DNA from: Xanthomonas sp. SI | GTDB taxonomy: Bacteria; Pseudomonadota; Gammaproteobacteria; Xanthomonadales; Xanthomonadaceae | DNA length: 64,000 nucleotides | Assembly: GCF_014236855.1 (NCBI RefSeq) | Contig: NZ_CP051261.1 | Location: 4,402,001-4,466,000 of the forward strand | Direction of reading: 5' to 3' | Shown: piece by piece, positions 33,777 through 45,921 of the stretch | Layout of the letters: each line of letters opens with the position of its first letter | How positions within the stretch are numbered: position 1 is the stretch's first letter | Program-made: the position numbers and the translations under genes | The notes under the pieces: model-generated | Told to the model about the DNA's origin: nothing | What the model saw: the letters and a program-made list of their open reading frames with translations, nothing else | Database searches by the model: none

Positions 33777-34325
33777 TTGAACGACCTCGACCCCACCGCC
33801 GACCCGATCGCGCTGACCCGCCAATGGCTGGAACGCGCGGTGATCGGATTGAACCTGTGCCCGTTCGCCAAGGCGGTGCACGTCAAGCAGCAGATCCGCT
33901 ACGTGCTCAGCGACGCGACCACGCCCGAGGCCTTGCTGGAAGAGTTGAGCGAGGAACTGCTGTTGCTGCGCGACACGCCGGCCGAGCAGATCGACACCAC
34001 CCTGATCGTGCATCCGCAGGTGCTGGGCGATTTCCTGGACTACAACGATTTCCTGGACAACGCCGACGCCGCGGTCGAAGCGCTGGACCTGCACGGCATC
34101 CTGCAGGTGGCCAGCTTTCATCCGCACTACCAGTTCGCCGGCACCGCGCCGGACGACATCGGCAACTACACCAACCGCGCGCCCTTCCCCACCTTGCACC
34201 TGCTGCGCGAGGACAGCGTCGAACGCGCCGTGGCCGCGTTCCCGGACGCGGACGTGATCGTGGAGCGCAATCTGCAGACGTTGGAGACACTGGGATTGGA
34301 CGGCTGGAAGAAGCTGTTCGCGTGA
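33777..34325 (+). CDS. DUF1415 family protein
   Basis: A 182-residue soluble protein of the DUF1415 family, recognisable by RQWLERAVIGLNLCPFAKAV near the N-terminus, FLDYNDFLDNADAAVEALDL in the middle, and ASFHPHYQFAG, DDIGNYTNRAPFPTLHLLR in the C-terminal half. The invariant Cys28 in NLCPFA and the His pair suggest a metal or redox site. No function is established. It begins at TTG, since no ATG or GTG lies at the conserved N-terminus. It probably shares a transcript with yajQ. Confidence 0.85.
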   Translation: MNDLDPTADPIALTRQWLERAVIGLNLCPFAKAVHVKQQIRYVLSDATTPEALLEELSEELLLLRDTPAEQIDTTLIVHPQVLGDFLDYNDFLDNADAAVEALDLHGILQVASFHPHYQFAGTAPDDIGNYTNRAPFPTLHLLREDSVERAVAAFPDADVIVERNLQTLETLGLDGWKKLFA

Positions 34326-34355
34326 CACGCCGAGCGCACCCGGATTCCTGATCCC

Positions 34356-34423
34356 TGTAGGAGCGGCTTCAGCCGCGACAGGCATTACCAGTGATGCTTG
34401 TCGCGGCTGAAGCCGCTCCTACA
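34356..34423. repeat. REP palindrome pair (GTAG/SMAG-like)
   Basis: Inverted GTAGGAGCGGCTTCAGCCGC units between the convergent DUF1415 and rsuA genes. Downstream, at 34484-34503, a half-copy of the GGGATT heptad element (CAAATCCCGATTCCCGG) abuts the rsuA stop. Confidence 0.85.
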
Positions 34424-34506
34424 AACGCTGCCGCGCACTGCAACTATTCGGGGCTACATCGCACCAAGCAGCAAACCGGTTTTTCCAAATCCCGATTCCC
34501 GGCTCC

Positions 34507-35208
34507 TCAACCAAACACCCGCCCCAGATCCGCCGCATCCAGCGCGCGCCACTGCCCGGCCGGCAAGGTCTCGTCCAGGGCGAAGCCGCCGATACGGCTG
34601 CGGTGCAAGCTCGCCACGTGGTTGCCGACCGCGGCAAACATGCGCCGCGCCTGGTGGTAGCGGCCTTCGTACAGGGTGATGCGTGCCTGGCGCGGGCCCA
34701 GCACCTCCAGCTCCACCGGCAGCAGCGGCGTGGTCTCGCCGTCCAGCAGCAGGGTGCCGCTGGCGAACTGCGCCGCCTCGTCGCCGCGCAGGTCCTCGGC
34801 CAGGGTCGCTTCGTAGACCTTGGCCAGCTGCGATTTCGGCGAGACGATGCGGTGCAGCAGTGCGCCGTCGTCGGTCATCAGCAGCAGGCCGCTGGTGTCG
34901 CGGTCCAGCCGCCCGACCGTGGACAGCAGCGGCGAGCGCAGGCGGAAGCGCGGCGGTAGCAGGTCGTAGACGATGCGGCCCGGATCCTTGGTCGAGCAGG
35001 TGTAGCCGACCGGCTTGTGCAGCGCCAGGATCAGCCCCGGCGGCGGGTCCAGCGCCTCGCCGTCGACCCGGATCGCGGCATGCTCGACCTGGTCGTCGGC
35101 GTACAGCACCTCGCCGTCGGCGTCGGTGATGAGGCCTTCGCGGAACATCTGGGTGACCTGCTTGCGGCTGCCGTAGCCCAGGTTGGCCAGGTGTTTGACC
35201 AGCTTCAC
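34507..35208 (-). CDS. rsuA: 16S rRNA pseudouridine synthase, RsuA type
   Basis: A 233-residue enzyme with an N-terminal S4 RNA-binding domain (KLVKHLANLGYGSRKQVTQM) and a catalytic domain whose nucleophilic Asp lies in GRLDRDTSGLLLMTDDG. The segments KPVGYTCSTKDP and EGRYHQARRMFAAVGNHV match RsuA, which makes pseudouridine 516 of 16S rRNA, more closely than RluB, RluE or RluF. The GTG start at 35208 overlaps the upstream methyltransferase stop by 4 bp (GTGA), which decides the start and indicates coupling of two 16S rRNA modification enzymes. Confidence 0.9.
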   Translation of the reverse strand: MKLVKHLANLGYGSRKQVTQMFREGLITDADGEVLYADDQVEHAAIRVDGEALDPPPGLILALHKPVGYTCSTKDPGRIVYDLLPPRFRLRSPLLSTVGRLDRDTSGLLLMTDDGALLHRIVSPKSQLAKVYEATLAEDLRGDEAAQFASGTLLLDGETTPLLPVELEVLGPRQARITLYEGRYHQARRMFAAVGNHVASLHRSRIGGFALDETLPAGQWRALDAADLGRVFG

Positions 35209-36278
35209 CGGCGCACCGTGGCGCGGGCGCGCACCGCCTGGATCAGCTTGAAGCCGTCGCGGGTGGCGATCACGCTGGTGTCGCCGAAGCTGGCGTCGAG
35301 CACCGCCTCGTACGGCAGGTGCCGGTTTGCGACCAGATACAGCTTGCCGCCGGGCTTGAGCGCCTGCGCGGCCACGGCGATGAAGCGGCGGCCGATGTCC
35401 GGGCGCTCCATCCGCCCCGGCGCGTGGAACGGCGGATTGGTGACGATGAAGTCGTACTGCGCCGGCAGCCCGGCGGTCACGTCGTGCCAGTGGTAGCCGA
35501 TCTCCACCGCGGCCGGCGCCTGCGCCAGGTTCGACCGCGCCAGCGCCAGCGCGCGCGCATCGGCTTCGAACAGGTCCAGCGCGGCGATCTTCGGGCAACG
35601 TGCCAGCAATTCCGCCGACAGATAGCCATAGCCGGCGCCGAGGTCGGCCCCGCGGCCGGCCAGGTCGGCCGGCAGGTGCTCGGCCAGCAGCGCCGAGGCA
35701 GGATCGATGCGGTCCCAGGCGAACACGCCGGGGCGGCTGCGGAAACGCCCGTCCAGGATCGGCCGCGCCGCGTCGAGCTTGGCCCAGCGCTGCTGCAGCG
35801 CGGCGTCGTGGCCGCCGTGCAGCGGCGCGGTCCAGTACACGCGGCAGTGGTGCTTGGTCAGCTTGCCGCCGAGGCCGGCCAGCTGCTGCAGGTCGTCCTC
35901 GCCGGAGCGGGCGCCCTCGTTGTTGGACTGGCAGGCCACCACCACCCCGCCCGGCGCGGCTAGCGCCAGCGCACGCGCCAGCAGCGCCCGCGCCTCGTCG
36001 CGTTGGCGCGGCGGCAGCACCAGCACCAGCGCATAGCCGCCGGCATCGTCGTGATCGTCGGCATCCTCGGCGCGGACCTGCCAGCCGCCCTGCTCCAGGG
36101 CGGTGGCGAACGGACGGTAGCCCTGTTCACAGACCAGTTGCGCCGGCTGCGCGTGCTGGCGCAACGCCCAGCCGTCGCGCGCGCGCAGGAACAGCACCTT
36201 GCCGGCCGGCCAGCGCAGCGCGCCTTGGGCGAAGGGCAGGAACAGGGTATCGAGGGGAGCGTCTTGCAGAGCCGGCAT
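35205..36278 (-). CDS. rsmC: 16S rRNA (guanine-N2) methyltransferase, RsmC-like
   Basis: A 357-residue protein with the RsmC/RlmG two-domain layout. A degenerate N-terminal methyltransferase-like domain (about 1-165) is followed by an active one with SAM motif I GADLGAGYGYLSAELL and the catalytic NPPFH in YDFIVTNPPFHAPGRM. RsmC methylates G1207 of 16S rRNA; close relatives modify other guanines, so the exact target is inference. The coupling to rsuA supports a 16S role. The ATG at 36278 avoids an improbable Arg/Pro-rich extension. Confidence 0.85.
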   Translation of the reverse strand: MPALQDAPLDTLFLPFAQGALRWPAGKVLFLRARDGWALRQHAQPAQLVCEQGYRPFATALEQGGWQVRAEDADDHDDAGGYALVLVLPPRQRDEARALLARALALAAPGGVVVACQSNNEGARSGEDDLQQLAGLGGKLTKHHCRVYWTAPLHGGHDAALQQRWAKLDAARPILDGRFRSRPGVFAWDRIDPASALLAEHLPADLAGRGADLGAGYGYLSAELLARCPKIAALDLFEADARALALARSNLAQAPAAVEIGYHWHDVTAGLPAQYDFIVTNPPFHAPGRMERPDIGRRFIAVAAQALKPGGKLYLVANRHLPYEAVLDASFGDTSVIATRDGFKLIQAVRARATVRR

Positions 36279-36421
36279 CGGGATCGGAATCGGTCGGGGA
36301 GCGCGCATTCTACCGGCAGCCCGGCGCCGGCCCGGTTTTGCGCCAAGTGAACGCATCATTGATGCAATGGCAACATCGCCGCGCCTAGGCTGCAGGTCAA
36401 CCCGGACGGATGGAGTGGCAT

Positions 36422-36685
36422 ATGCGCGCAGTGTTCATCGGTGGCGTCGTCGACAACAGCGAAGTGGATCTGGAAGGCAGCCAACCGCCGCTGCACTATC
36501 CGGAAAACACCGGCACCGGACGCCCGCGCTACCGCCTGCACCAGCGCGGCGCGCGCGACGACGGCAGCGTCGTATACGCGGTCTATGCCGCGCCGGAATT
36601 GGGCGACACCGAGGTGGAGCGCGTGTTCAACGAGCGCGGCTACGCACGCCGCTTCGGGGTGGAACCTGCGCCGGTGGAGCATTAA
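36422..36685 (+). CDS. Conserved hypothetical small protein
   Basis: An 87-residue soluble protein I do not recognise. It begins MRAVFIGGVVDNSEVDLEGS, has a central GRPRYRLHQR block, and ends ERGYARRFGVEPAPVEH, a compact alpha/beta pattern without membrane segments. The second of two nearby ATGs is chosen because a GGAG lies just upstream. It stands alone, divergent from rsmC. Confidence 0.6.
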   Translation: MRAVFIGGVVDNSEVDLEGSQPPLHYPENTGTGRPRYRLHQRGARDDGSVVYAVYAAPELGDTEVERVFNERGYARRFGVEPAPVEH

Positions 36686-37099
36686 GCGCAGGCGGGGCCT
36701 TCGGATCGGTTAGCGCGGCGCTTCGCCTGAATTGACCGTTCCATCCAGATGCAAACAACTCTGGGAGCGACTTCGGTCGCGACGGGCGCTATAGATAAGG
36801 CCCGTCGCGACCGAAGTCGCTCCCACATGAATATTTCGACCTAGGGCGGATTGCCCCAAGGCAAGGCGGTTGCGGCGAATTGGCCTTCAAGGCCGCGGTA
36901 GCTCGCGAGACCACTTGGAAGCTGCTTCCTACGGATGCAGCTAGTCCTCGCCCGCCGAGATGGCTGCAAACCCACAACTCGTACATCCAACCCAGCGCCT
37001 GAGTGGACATCAACGAAGACACCGGCGATCGGCGGCGCAGCAAGCGACGACCTGTCGCGCCGTCTGGCTCTGAGAGAGCCAAGCGGCACGACTACTCGA
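36686..37099. other. Intergenic stretch with one REP-like palindrome
   Basis: This 414-bp gap between two genes contains the palindrome at 36762-36825 and nothing else I can support. Short open frames here lack ribosome-binding sites and coding character. Confidence 0.5.
36762..36825. repeat. REP-like palindrome, GGGAGCGACTTC variant
   Basis: An inverted pair whose inner stem is GCGAC-TTCG-GTCGC, a variant of the REP unit in which both stem sides have changed together. It starts TGGGAGCG and ends CGCTCCCA. Confidence 0.8.
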
Positions 37100-38431
<1,332 letters not shown>

Positions 38432-38537
38432 CGCTGCTCAACTCTCCAGGGTGGCGACAGGACCACCGATGATGCACAGCGCGCGCTCGGCAAACGTGAA
38501 ATAGATGTCAAATGCCGTTACGCGTCGCCCGCCGCGC

Positions 38538-38828
38538 TCATGAGGTCGGCGTCAATGGCTCGATCTCGCGGATGCGGTCCAGCCAGATGTAGTGCTGCTG
38601 CTCCGGATGCAGCAGGTCGTCCAGACGCACCACGCCGTTGATGCCTTCATGCTCCTCGTGATCGCGAAAGGTCTGCAAGGTGGGACGCACCGAGACCGTG
38701 CCGCTGACCTGGCTGCCATCGACCAAGCGCAAAAGCACCTGCGCCTGGTCCGGCAATTTCGGCAGCCATGCCTGCAATGCGGCGATGGCCTCGGGATCGG
38801 TATGCACCGCGTCGGCGTACTTGCTCAT
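38538..38828 (-). CDS. DUF3247 family protein
   Basis: A 96-residue soluble protein. Patterns VHTDPEAIAALQAWLPKLPD and LVDGSQVSGTVSVRPTLQTF, with NGVVRLDDL in the second half, match DUF3247, a family largely confined to Xanthomonadaceae. No function is known. The ATG at 38828 is preferred because GGAG is six bases upstream; an in-frame ATG two codons earlier overlaps that site. It lies between the sugar dehydrogenase and a hybrid kinase, all on the minus strand but with separate gaps. Confidence 0.8.
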   Translation of the reverse strand: MSKYADAVHTDPEAIAALQAWLPKLPDQAQVLLRLVDGSQVSGTVSVRPTLQTFRDHEEHEGINGVVRLDDLLHPEQQHYIWLDRIREIEPLTPTS

Positions 38829-38899
38829 GCGCATCTCCAGCGAGGGAAAACCCGCACGCTAGCGGCCATCGCGTGAATGCACGGGAAAAAACGCCGCGG

Positions 38900-40903
<2,004 letters not shown>

Positions 40904-41092
40904 GCGGGAATTTGCTCTGGAGACGGCCTGCGGTGGCAGAGGCGGCGACGCGCTCCGCGCCTGCGGCGCGATGACGATGGCTCAGGACCGGAAAATGCTC
41001 AGACCGGAACAGCGCGACGGACCCCGCATCTTGTTAAGCCGCTCCGCTGCCGTCAAGCCGGCCAGGCTGGCCGGTGCTGCAGCGACGCTGGG

Positions 41093-41341
41093 TCACCAGA
41101 GAAAAGCGACGACCAGCACGATCCCCAGCAGCGACAGCGCGATGCCGGCGATGACGCCCCATTGGGTCAGACGCGCGCTGCGCAGCGCCTGCTCTTCCAG
41201 CCAGCGTTCGGCTTCCTGCCGCCACGACGGCGGCGGCGACTGGTCCAGCATCTGCTGCACCCGCGCCACGCCGAGTTCGCGGCATTGCTGCCGACACTGT
41301 TCCGGCGCGGTGACGTCGTCGGGCGAGATTGCATAGGACAT
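41093..41341 (-). CDS. Small single-pass membrane protein of unknown function
   Basis: An 82-residue protein. The N-terminal 55 residues are soluble, with two Cys in the segment EQCRQQCRELG; one C-terminal hydrophobic helix follows (about 59-81, WGVIAGIALSLLGIVLVVAF). I do not recognise it. It begins 18 bp after the stop of the gene at 41360-41830 and is probably co-transcribed with it. Confidence 0.6.
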   Translation of the reverse strand: MSYAISPDDVTAPEQCRQQCRELGVARVQQMLDQSPPPSWRQEAERWLEEQALRSARLTQWGVIAGIALSLLGIVLVVAFLW

Positions 41342-41359
41342 GCGCGGTCTCCCTATTCT

Positions 41360-41830
41360 CTAGCCCAGCGTGAAACGCGGGCTGTCGCTGGCCAGTTCGT
41401 GCTCCACCGCCATCCGCGCCAGGCGCGTGTAATTGGCGCGCGGGCCGGCGCCGCGGCCGACGATCAGGCCCAGGTATTCCAGGCCGGTCCAGACCCGCGC
41501 CTTCCACTCGACCCCGCTCTCGGCCAGGACCAGGGTCAACGAATAGCGGAACGCCTGCCCCTGCGGACTGCGGTAGGCATAGATCGGCGGGAACTGCACC
41601 GCCACGTCCTGCTGCTCGCCCAGCGAGGCCAGATAGCGGCGCAGTTCCTGGCGCACGTCCTCACCCGGGTTCAGGCGCAGGTGGCGCGCGGCCGCATCCA
41701 GGTCCGCTTGCTGATCGACGAAACTGGCCGCGCCGCTCGCCGGGCTGTGCCCGTGCCGCTTGGCCCAGTCGATGAACTGCAGGCGGACGTCCGACGCTGC
41801 GTGGGCCTGGTGGAACAGCGGCATCTTCAT
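41360..41830 (-). CDS. Conserved hypothetical protein
   Basis: A 156-residue soluble protein with no family I can name. It has a helical N-terminal half (ASDVRLQFIDWAKRHGHSPA, then AARHLRLNPGEDVRQELRRY) and a beta-rich C-terminal half (PPIYAYRSPQGQAFRYSLTL). The start at ATG 41830 is uncertain: a second ATG lies two codons in, and the frame is open upstream. It forms a likely two-gene unit with the small membrane protein downstream. Confidence 0.55.
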   Translation of the reverse strand: MKMPLFHQAHAASDVRLQFIDWAKRHGHSPASGAASFVDQQADLDAAARHLRLNPGEDVRQELRRYLASLGEQQDVAVQFPPIYAYRSPQGQAFRYSLTLVLAESGVEWKARVWTGLEYLGLIVGRGAGPRANYTRLARMAVEHELASDSPRFTLG

Positions 41831-42037
41831 GCGATCGATCCCCGAATCGTGTTTATGTGCGAATGTGCGCATGGTCGCGCGGGCGGCGTGAAGCACGCGG
41901 CGACGCAGCGTGAACCGCATGTCACATGCCAGGACCCATGAACCGGCGGAGAACGAGCGCGGCCGGTGGCCGCGTCGCGATTGCGGTGGCGCCCGCGCAG
42001 GCACACACTGGCATTGCCGTTTCCGTGGAGATCCGCG

Positions 42038-42607
42038 ATGAAGATCCGATATGCCTGGACGGCGCTGGCCCTGGCCTGCCTGGTGGCAGGCGGCGCTTCC
42101 GCCGAAATCCGCAATGTCACCGATCCGCAGGCCGTGCGCAGCACCGAAGGCGACAGCCCGGTGCAGGTGCGCTGGACCGACCCCGCCGCTTTCAGCGAAC
42201 TGCGCTACAGCCGCAATCGCTGGGAAGCGCAGCGCGGCGACTGGGTGCGCGACCTGGCCGATTACCTGCAGCAACGCGCCAGCAAGCAGCTGGCGCCCGG
42301 GCAGCGGCTGGAGGTGGAGCTGACCGACATCAAGCGCGCCGGCGACTACGAATCCTGGCACGGTCCGCAATGGAACGACGTGCGGGTGATGCGCGACATC
42401 TACCCGCCGCGGATCAGCCTCAATTTCACCCTGTACGGCGCCGACGGACAGGTGCTGGAGCAGGGCGAGCGCAAGCTGCTCGACAGCAGCTACCTGATGA
42501 ACAGCTCGATCGGCCTGAACACCGACCCGCTGCGCTACGAGAAGCGGATGTTCGACGATTGGCTGCGCCGCGAGTTCCGCGACAAGGCGGCGGTGGCCGA
42601 GCGCTGA
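42038..42607 (+). CDS. DUF3016 family exported protein
   Basis: A 189-residue exported protein with signal peptide MKIRYAWTALALACLVAGGASA, cleaved before EIRNV. The mature part has the DUF3016 pattern: VRWTDPAAFSELRYSR, WVRDLADYLQQRASKQLAPG, DYESWHGPQWNDVRVMRDIY, PPRISLNFTLY, and a C-terminal YEKRMFDDWLRREF. The function is unknown; it is probably periplasmic. GTGGAG lies upstream of the ATG. The gene is divergent from the hypothetical pair at 41093-41830 and is followed by a REP cluster. Confidence 0.82.
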   Translation: MKIRYAWTALALACLVAGGASAEIRNVTDPQAVRSTEGDSPVQVRWTDPAAFSELRYSRNRWEAQRGDWVRDLADYLQQRASKQLAPGQRLEVELTDIKRAGDYESWHGPQWNDVRVMRDIYPPRISLNFTLYGADGQVLEQGERKLLDSSYLMNSSIGLNTDPLRYEKRMFDDWLRREFRDKAAVAER

Positions 42608-42926
42608 GCGGCGTGGCGTGCCTTCGGGTACCTATGTGTCGCGGCTGAAGCCGCTCCTACAGATGAGCCGAGGACACGCTGCGGCGCGCCTCTCTGTGGG
42701 AGGGACTTCAGTCCCGACGCTGACTGGTTGAGGCACATCCACCGCTCCGCTCGTCGCGACTGAAGTCGCTCCCACAGTCGCTTGCGGCCGGCATGCCGGG
42801 GCCCTGTAGGAGGGGCTTCAGCCCCGACGGTATCCGACCGAAGCCGAAGGTCTATCGCTCAGCTTGTCGCGGCCGAAGCCGCTCCCGCAAAGCGCTGCGC
42901 CAGATAGGCGCGGGCGGACGCGCCGC
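42608..42926. repeat. REP cluster between DUF3016 and alr
   Basis: Three REP elements follow one another: a lone half-unit (42637-42661), an inverted pair of the GTGG type with inner stem GGGACT-TC-AGTCCC (42695-42776), and a mixed pair (42805-42889) whose first arm is GTAGGAGGGGCTTCAGCCCC and whose second is TGTCGCGGCCGAAGCCGC. No gene lies in the gap. The genes on both sides converge. Confidence 0.8.
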
Positions 42927-44000
42927 TCAGCCGTCCAAGTACTGCCGCGGCGCGCGCTTCAGGCCGCACAGCAGGCGGTAGGCGCTGGAGCTGCAGCGCG
43001 CCGCCAGGGTGTCGATGCGCGGCTGCGCGCCCCACAGCTGTACCTCGCTGCCGAGTCCGGCCTGCGGGTGCTCGGTGAGGTCCACGGTCAGCATGTCCAT
43101 CGACACCCGCCCGATCAGCGCGCCGGGCGCGCCGTCGATCAGCACCGGCGTGCCGTTCGGCGCGAACTGCGGATAGCCGTCGGCATAGCCGATCGCCACC
43201 ACGCCGACCCGGGTCGGCCGCGACGCGACGAAACGCGCGCCGTAGCCCACCGGCTCGCCGACCGCCAGTTCGCGCACCGCGATGACCCTGGACTGCAGGG
43301 TCATCACCGGACGCAGCTCGCCCGGCAGCTCGGCACCGGCGGCGAACGGGTCGGCGCCGTACAGCATCAGCCCGGGGCGGCCCCAGTCGCTGTGCAGTTG
43401 CGGCCAGCCCAGCAGGCCCGGCGAATTGCACAGACTGGTCTCGCCGGCCAAGCCGGCGGTGGCCTGGCGGAACACCTCGGCCTGCTCCAGGGTGCGCGCG
43501 CTGTCCAATTCGTCGGCGCGCGCGAAATGGCTCATCAGCACCAGCCGTTCGACCTGCGGCAACACGCTCAGCCGCGCATGCGCGGCACGGAATTCGTCCG
43601 GCGCCAGGCCCAGCCGGTGCATGCCGCTGTCCAGCTTCAGCCACAGGCACAGCGGCTGCGGCGCGGCATAGGCGGCGATCGCCTCCACCTGCCACGGCGA
43701 GGCCACCGCGCACCACAGCCGGTGCTCGGCGATCAGCGGCAGTTCGTCGGCGTCGAAGAAGCCTTCCAGCAGCAGGATCGGCGCGGCGATGCCGGCCTGG
43801 CGCAGTTCCAGCGCCTCCTCGATGCAGGCCACCGCGAAGCCGTCGGCCTCCGCTTCCAGCGCGCGCGCGCAGGCCACCGCGCCGTGCCCGTAGGCATCGG
43901 CCTTGACCACCGCCAGCGCCTTGCCGCCGCCCAGTCGCCGGGCCAGGCGGTAGTTGTGGCGCAGCGCCTGAAGATCGATCAACGCACGGGCTGGACGCAC
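42927..44000 (-). CDS. alr: Alanine racemase (catabolic, DadX-like)
   Basis: A 357-residue PLP enzyme interconverting L- and D-alanine. The PLP lysine is in [17 protein letters not shown]; the second catalytic base (Tyr) is in [20 protein letters not shown]; substrate-domain motifs [13 protein letters not shown] and YGADPF are present. GTG at 44000 yields [18 protein letters not shown], matching DadX starts. It overlaps the dadA 3' end by 22 bp, so this is the catabolic dad operon type, where racemisation feeds D-alanine to the dehydrogenase. It may also supply D-alanine for peptidoglycan if no second racemase exists. Confidence 0.95.
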   Translation of the reverse strand: MRPARALIDLQALRHNYRLARRLGGGKALAVVKADAYGHGAVACARALEAEADGFAVACIEEALELRQAGIAAPILLLEGFFDADELPLIAEHRLWCAVASPWQVEAIAAYAAPQPLCLWLKLDSGMHRLGLAPDEFRAAHARLSVLPQVERLVLMSHFARADELDSARTLEQAEVFRQATAGLAGETSLCNSPGLLGWPQLHSDWGRPGLMLYGADPFAAGAELPGELRPVMTLQSRVIAVRELAVGEPVGYGARFVASRPTRVGVVAIGYADGYPQFAPNGTPVLIDGAPGALIGRVSMDMLTVDLTEHPQAGLGSEVQLWGAQPRIDTLAARCSSSAYRLLCGLKRAPRQYLDG

Positions 44001-45286
44001 GAACTTGCCTCTGCGACGGGCGCCGAGGCGCCGCGCGAATAACGGAAAATATCCAGGCCCTCGCCGCTGATCTGCGGCTGGCGCTGGGCGATCAGGTCGG
44101 CCAGGTAGCGGCCGGAGCCGCAGGCCATGGTCCAGCCGAGGGTGCCGTGGCCGGTGTTGAGGAACAGGTTGCGGTAGCCGGTGGCGCCGACCACCGGGGT
44201 GCCGTCGGGCGTGGCCGGGCGTAGTCCGGTCCAGAATTCGGCGCGGGCCAGATCGCCGCCGCGCGGGTACAGGTCGTTCACTACGTTTTCCAGGGTGGCG
44301 CGGCGCCGCGCCGGCAGCGACAGGTCGAAGCCAGCCAGTTCGGCCATGCCGCCGACGCGTATGCGCTGGTCGAAGCGGGTGATCGCCACTTTGTAGGTTT
44401 CGTCGAGGATGGTGGACATCGGGGCCAGCGCCGCGTCGCGGATCGGCAACGTCAGCGAATAGCCCTTCAACGGATACACCGGCAGGCGGATGCCCAGCGG
44501 CGCGAGCAGCTGCGGAGAATAGCTGCCCAGGGCGACCACGTAGCGGTCGGCGCGCTCCAGGCGGCCACCGATGCGCACGCCGTCGAGGCGGTCGCCATCG
44601 GCATGCAGGCCGTCGATGGTCTCGCCGTAGCGGAACTGCACGCCGGCCGCGGCGGCCAGCGCGGCCAGGCGCTGGGTGAACAGGCGGCAGTCGCCGGTCT
44701 GGTCGTTGGGCAGGCGCAGCGCACCGACCAAGGTGGCCGGAGCGCTGGCCAGCGCCGGCTCGATCCGGGCGATGCCGGCGCGGTCGAGCAGTTCGTAGGG
44801 CACGCCGTACTCGCGCAGCACCTCGATGTCCTTGGCCGCGCCGTCCAGCTGCGCCTGGGTGCGGAACAGCTGGGTGGTGCCGAGCTGGCGGCCTTCGTAT
44901 GCGATGCCGGTGTCGGCGCGCAGCTGGTCCAGGCAGTCGCGGCTGTATTCGGACAGCCGCACCATGCGCGCCTTGTTGATCGCATAGCGCTCGGCGGTGC
45001 AGTTGCGCAGCATCTGCGCCAGCCACAGGTATTGGTGGATGTCGCCAGTAGGGGTGATGGCCAGCGGCGCATGGCGCTGGAACAGCCATTTCAGCGCCTT
45101 CAGCGGCACCCCGGGCGCGGCCCACGGCGAGGCGTAGCCGGGCGACACCTGGCCGGCGTTGGCATAGCTGGTTTCCAGCGCTGCCGCGGGCTGGCGATCG
45201 ACCACCGTCACCTCGCAGCCGCTGCGCGCCAGATACCACGCCGTGGCCGTGCCGATCACACCGCTGCCGAGAACCAGAACGCGCAT
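43979..45286 (-). CDS. dadA: D-amino acid dehydrogenase small subunit
   Basis: A 435-residue FAD protein at the inner membrane that oxidises D-alanine to pyruvate and passes electrons to the respiratory chain. It has the dinucleotide motif [19 protein letters not shown], the segment [20 protein letters not shown] typical of DadA, and a C-terminal [20 protein letters not shown]. It is the first gene of a dadA-alr unit and lies 148 bp from a divergent Lrp-family gene that probably controls it. Confidence 0.96.
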   Translation of the reverse strand: MRVLVLGSGVIGTATAWYLARSGCEVTVVDRQPAAALETSYANAGQVSPGYASPWAAPGVPLKALKWLFQRHAPLAITPTGDIHQYLWLAQMLRNCTAERYAINKARMVRLSEYSRDCLDQLRADTGIAYEGRQLGTTQLFRTQAQLDGAAKDIEVLREYGVPYELLDRAGIARIEPALASAPATLVGALRLPNDQTGDCRLFTQRLAALAAAAGVQFRYGETIDGLHADGDRLDGVRIGGRLERADRYVVALGSYSPQLLAPLGIRLPVYPLKGYSLTLPIRDAALAPMSTILDETYKVAITRFDQRIRVGGMAELAGFDLSLPARRRATLENVVNDLYPRGGDLARAEFWTGLRPATPDGTPVVGATGYRNLFLNTGHGTLGWTMACGSGRYLADLIAQRQPQISGEGLDIFRYSRGASAPVAEASSCVQPVR

Positions 45287-45434
45287 GCGCTTACCTCTGT
45301 CGGATCAAATCCCTGGCTGAATGGCGCCACGGATGGGTTTAGGCGCAGTATATGGAGCGCAAGCCAGGATTTTCCGCTGATTTTCGAATACCCGGCAGGT
45401 CAATCCCCTGCCCCAGCCCACCGAGACCCGCGTC

Positions 45435-45914
45435 ATGGCCGCACGCACCCGCGAACTGGACAAGATCGACCGCAAGATCCTGCGCATTCTGCAGCAGGAA
45501 GGGCGTATTTCCTTCACCGAACTGGGCGAGCGGGTCGGCCTATCGACCACCCCGTGCACCGAGCGGGTACGCCGGCTGGAACGCGACGGCGCCATCACCG
45601 GCTACTACGCGCGGCTGGACCCGCACTTCCTCAAGGCCAGCCTGCTGGTGTTCGTGGAGATCAGCCTGGCCTACAAGTCGGGCGACATTTTCGAGGAATT
45701 CCGCCGCGCCGCGTTGAAGCTGCCCAACGTGCTGGAGTGTCACCTGGTCTCCGGCGACTTCGACTACCTGCTCAAGGCGCGGATCAGCGAGATGGCCTCG
45801 TACCGCAAGCTGCTCGGCAGCACCTTGCTGACCCTGCCGCACGTGCGCGAGTCGAAGAGCTACATCGTGATGGAGGAAGTGAAGGAGACGCTTAGCCTGC
45901 CGATCGCCGACTGA
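45435..45914 (+). CDS. lrp: Lrp/AsnC family transcriptional regulator
   Basis: A 159-residue regulator. The N-terminal helix-turn-helix spans about 15-65 (RISFTELGERVGLSTTPCTE, VRRLERDGAITGYYARLD), and the C-terminal ligand-binding RAM domain includes ECHLVSGDFDYLLKARI. It resembles global Lrp of E. coli and DadR of Pseudomonas. Divergence from dadA suggests that it senses alanine or leucine and activates dadA-alr; the intergenic 148 bp would hold its sites, but I could not define them. Confidence 0.93.
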   Translation: MAARTRELDKIDRKILRILQQEGRISFTELGERVGLSTTPCTERVRRLERDGAITGYYARLDPHFLKASLLVFVEISLAYKSGDIFEEFRRAALKLPNVLECHLVSGDFDYLLKARISEMASYRKLLGSTLLTLPHVRESKSYIVMEEVKETLSLPIAD

Positions 45915-45921
45915 GCGTCAT

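Noticed and set aside
34391..34660. Plus-strand frame of 89 codons starting in the REP at 34356
   Set aside because: It begins with REP translation and then runs antisense to rsuA, without a ribosome-binding site.
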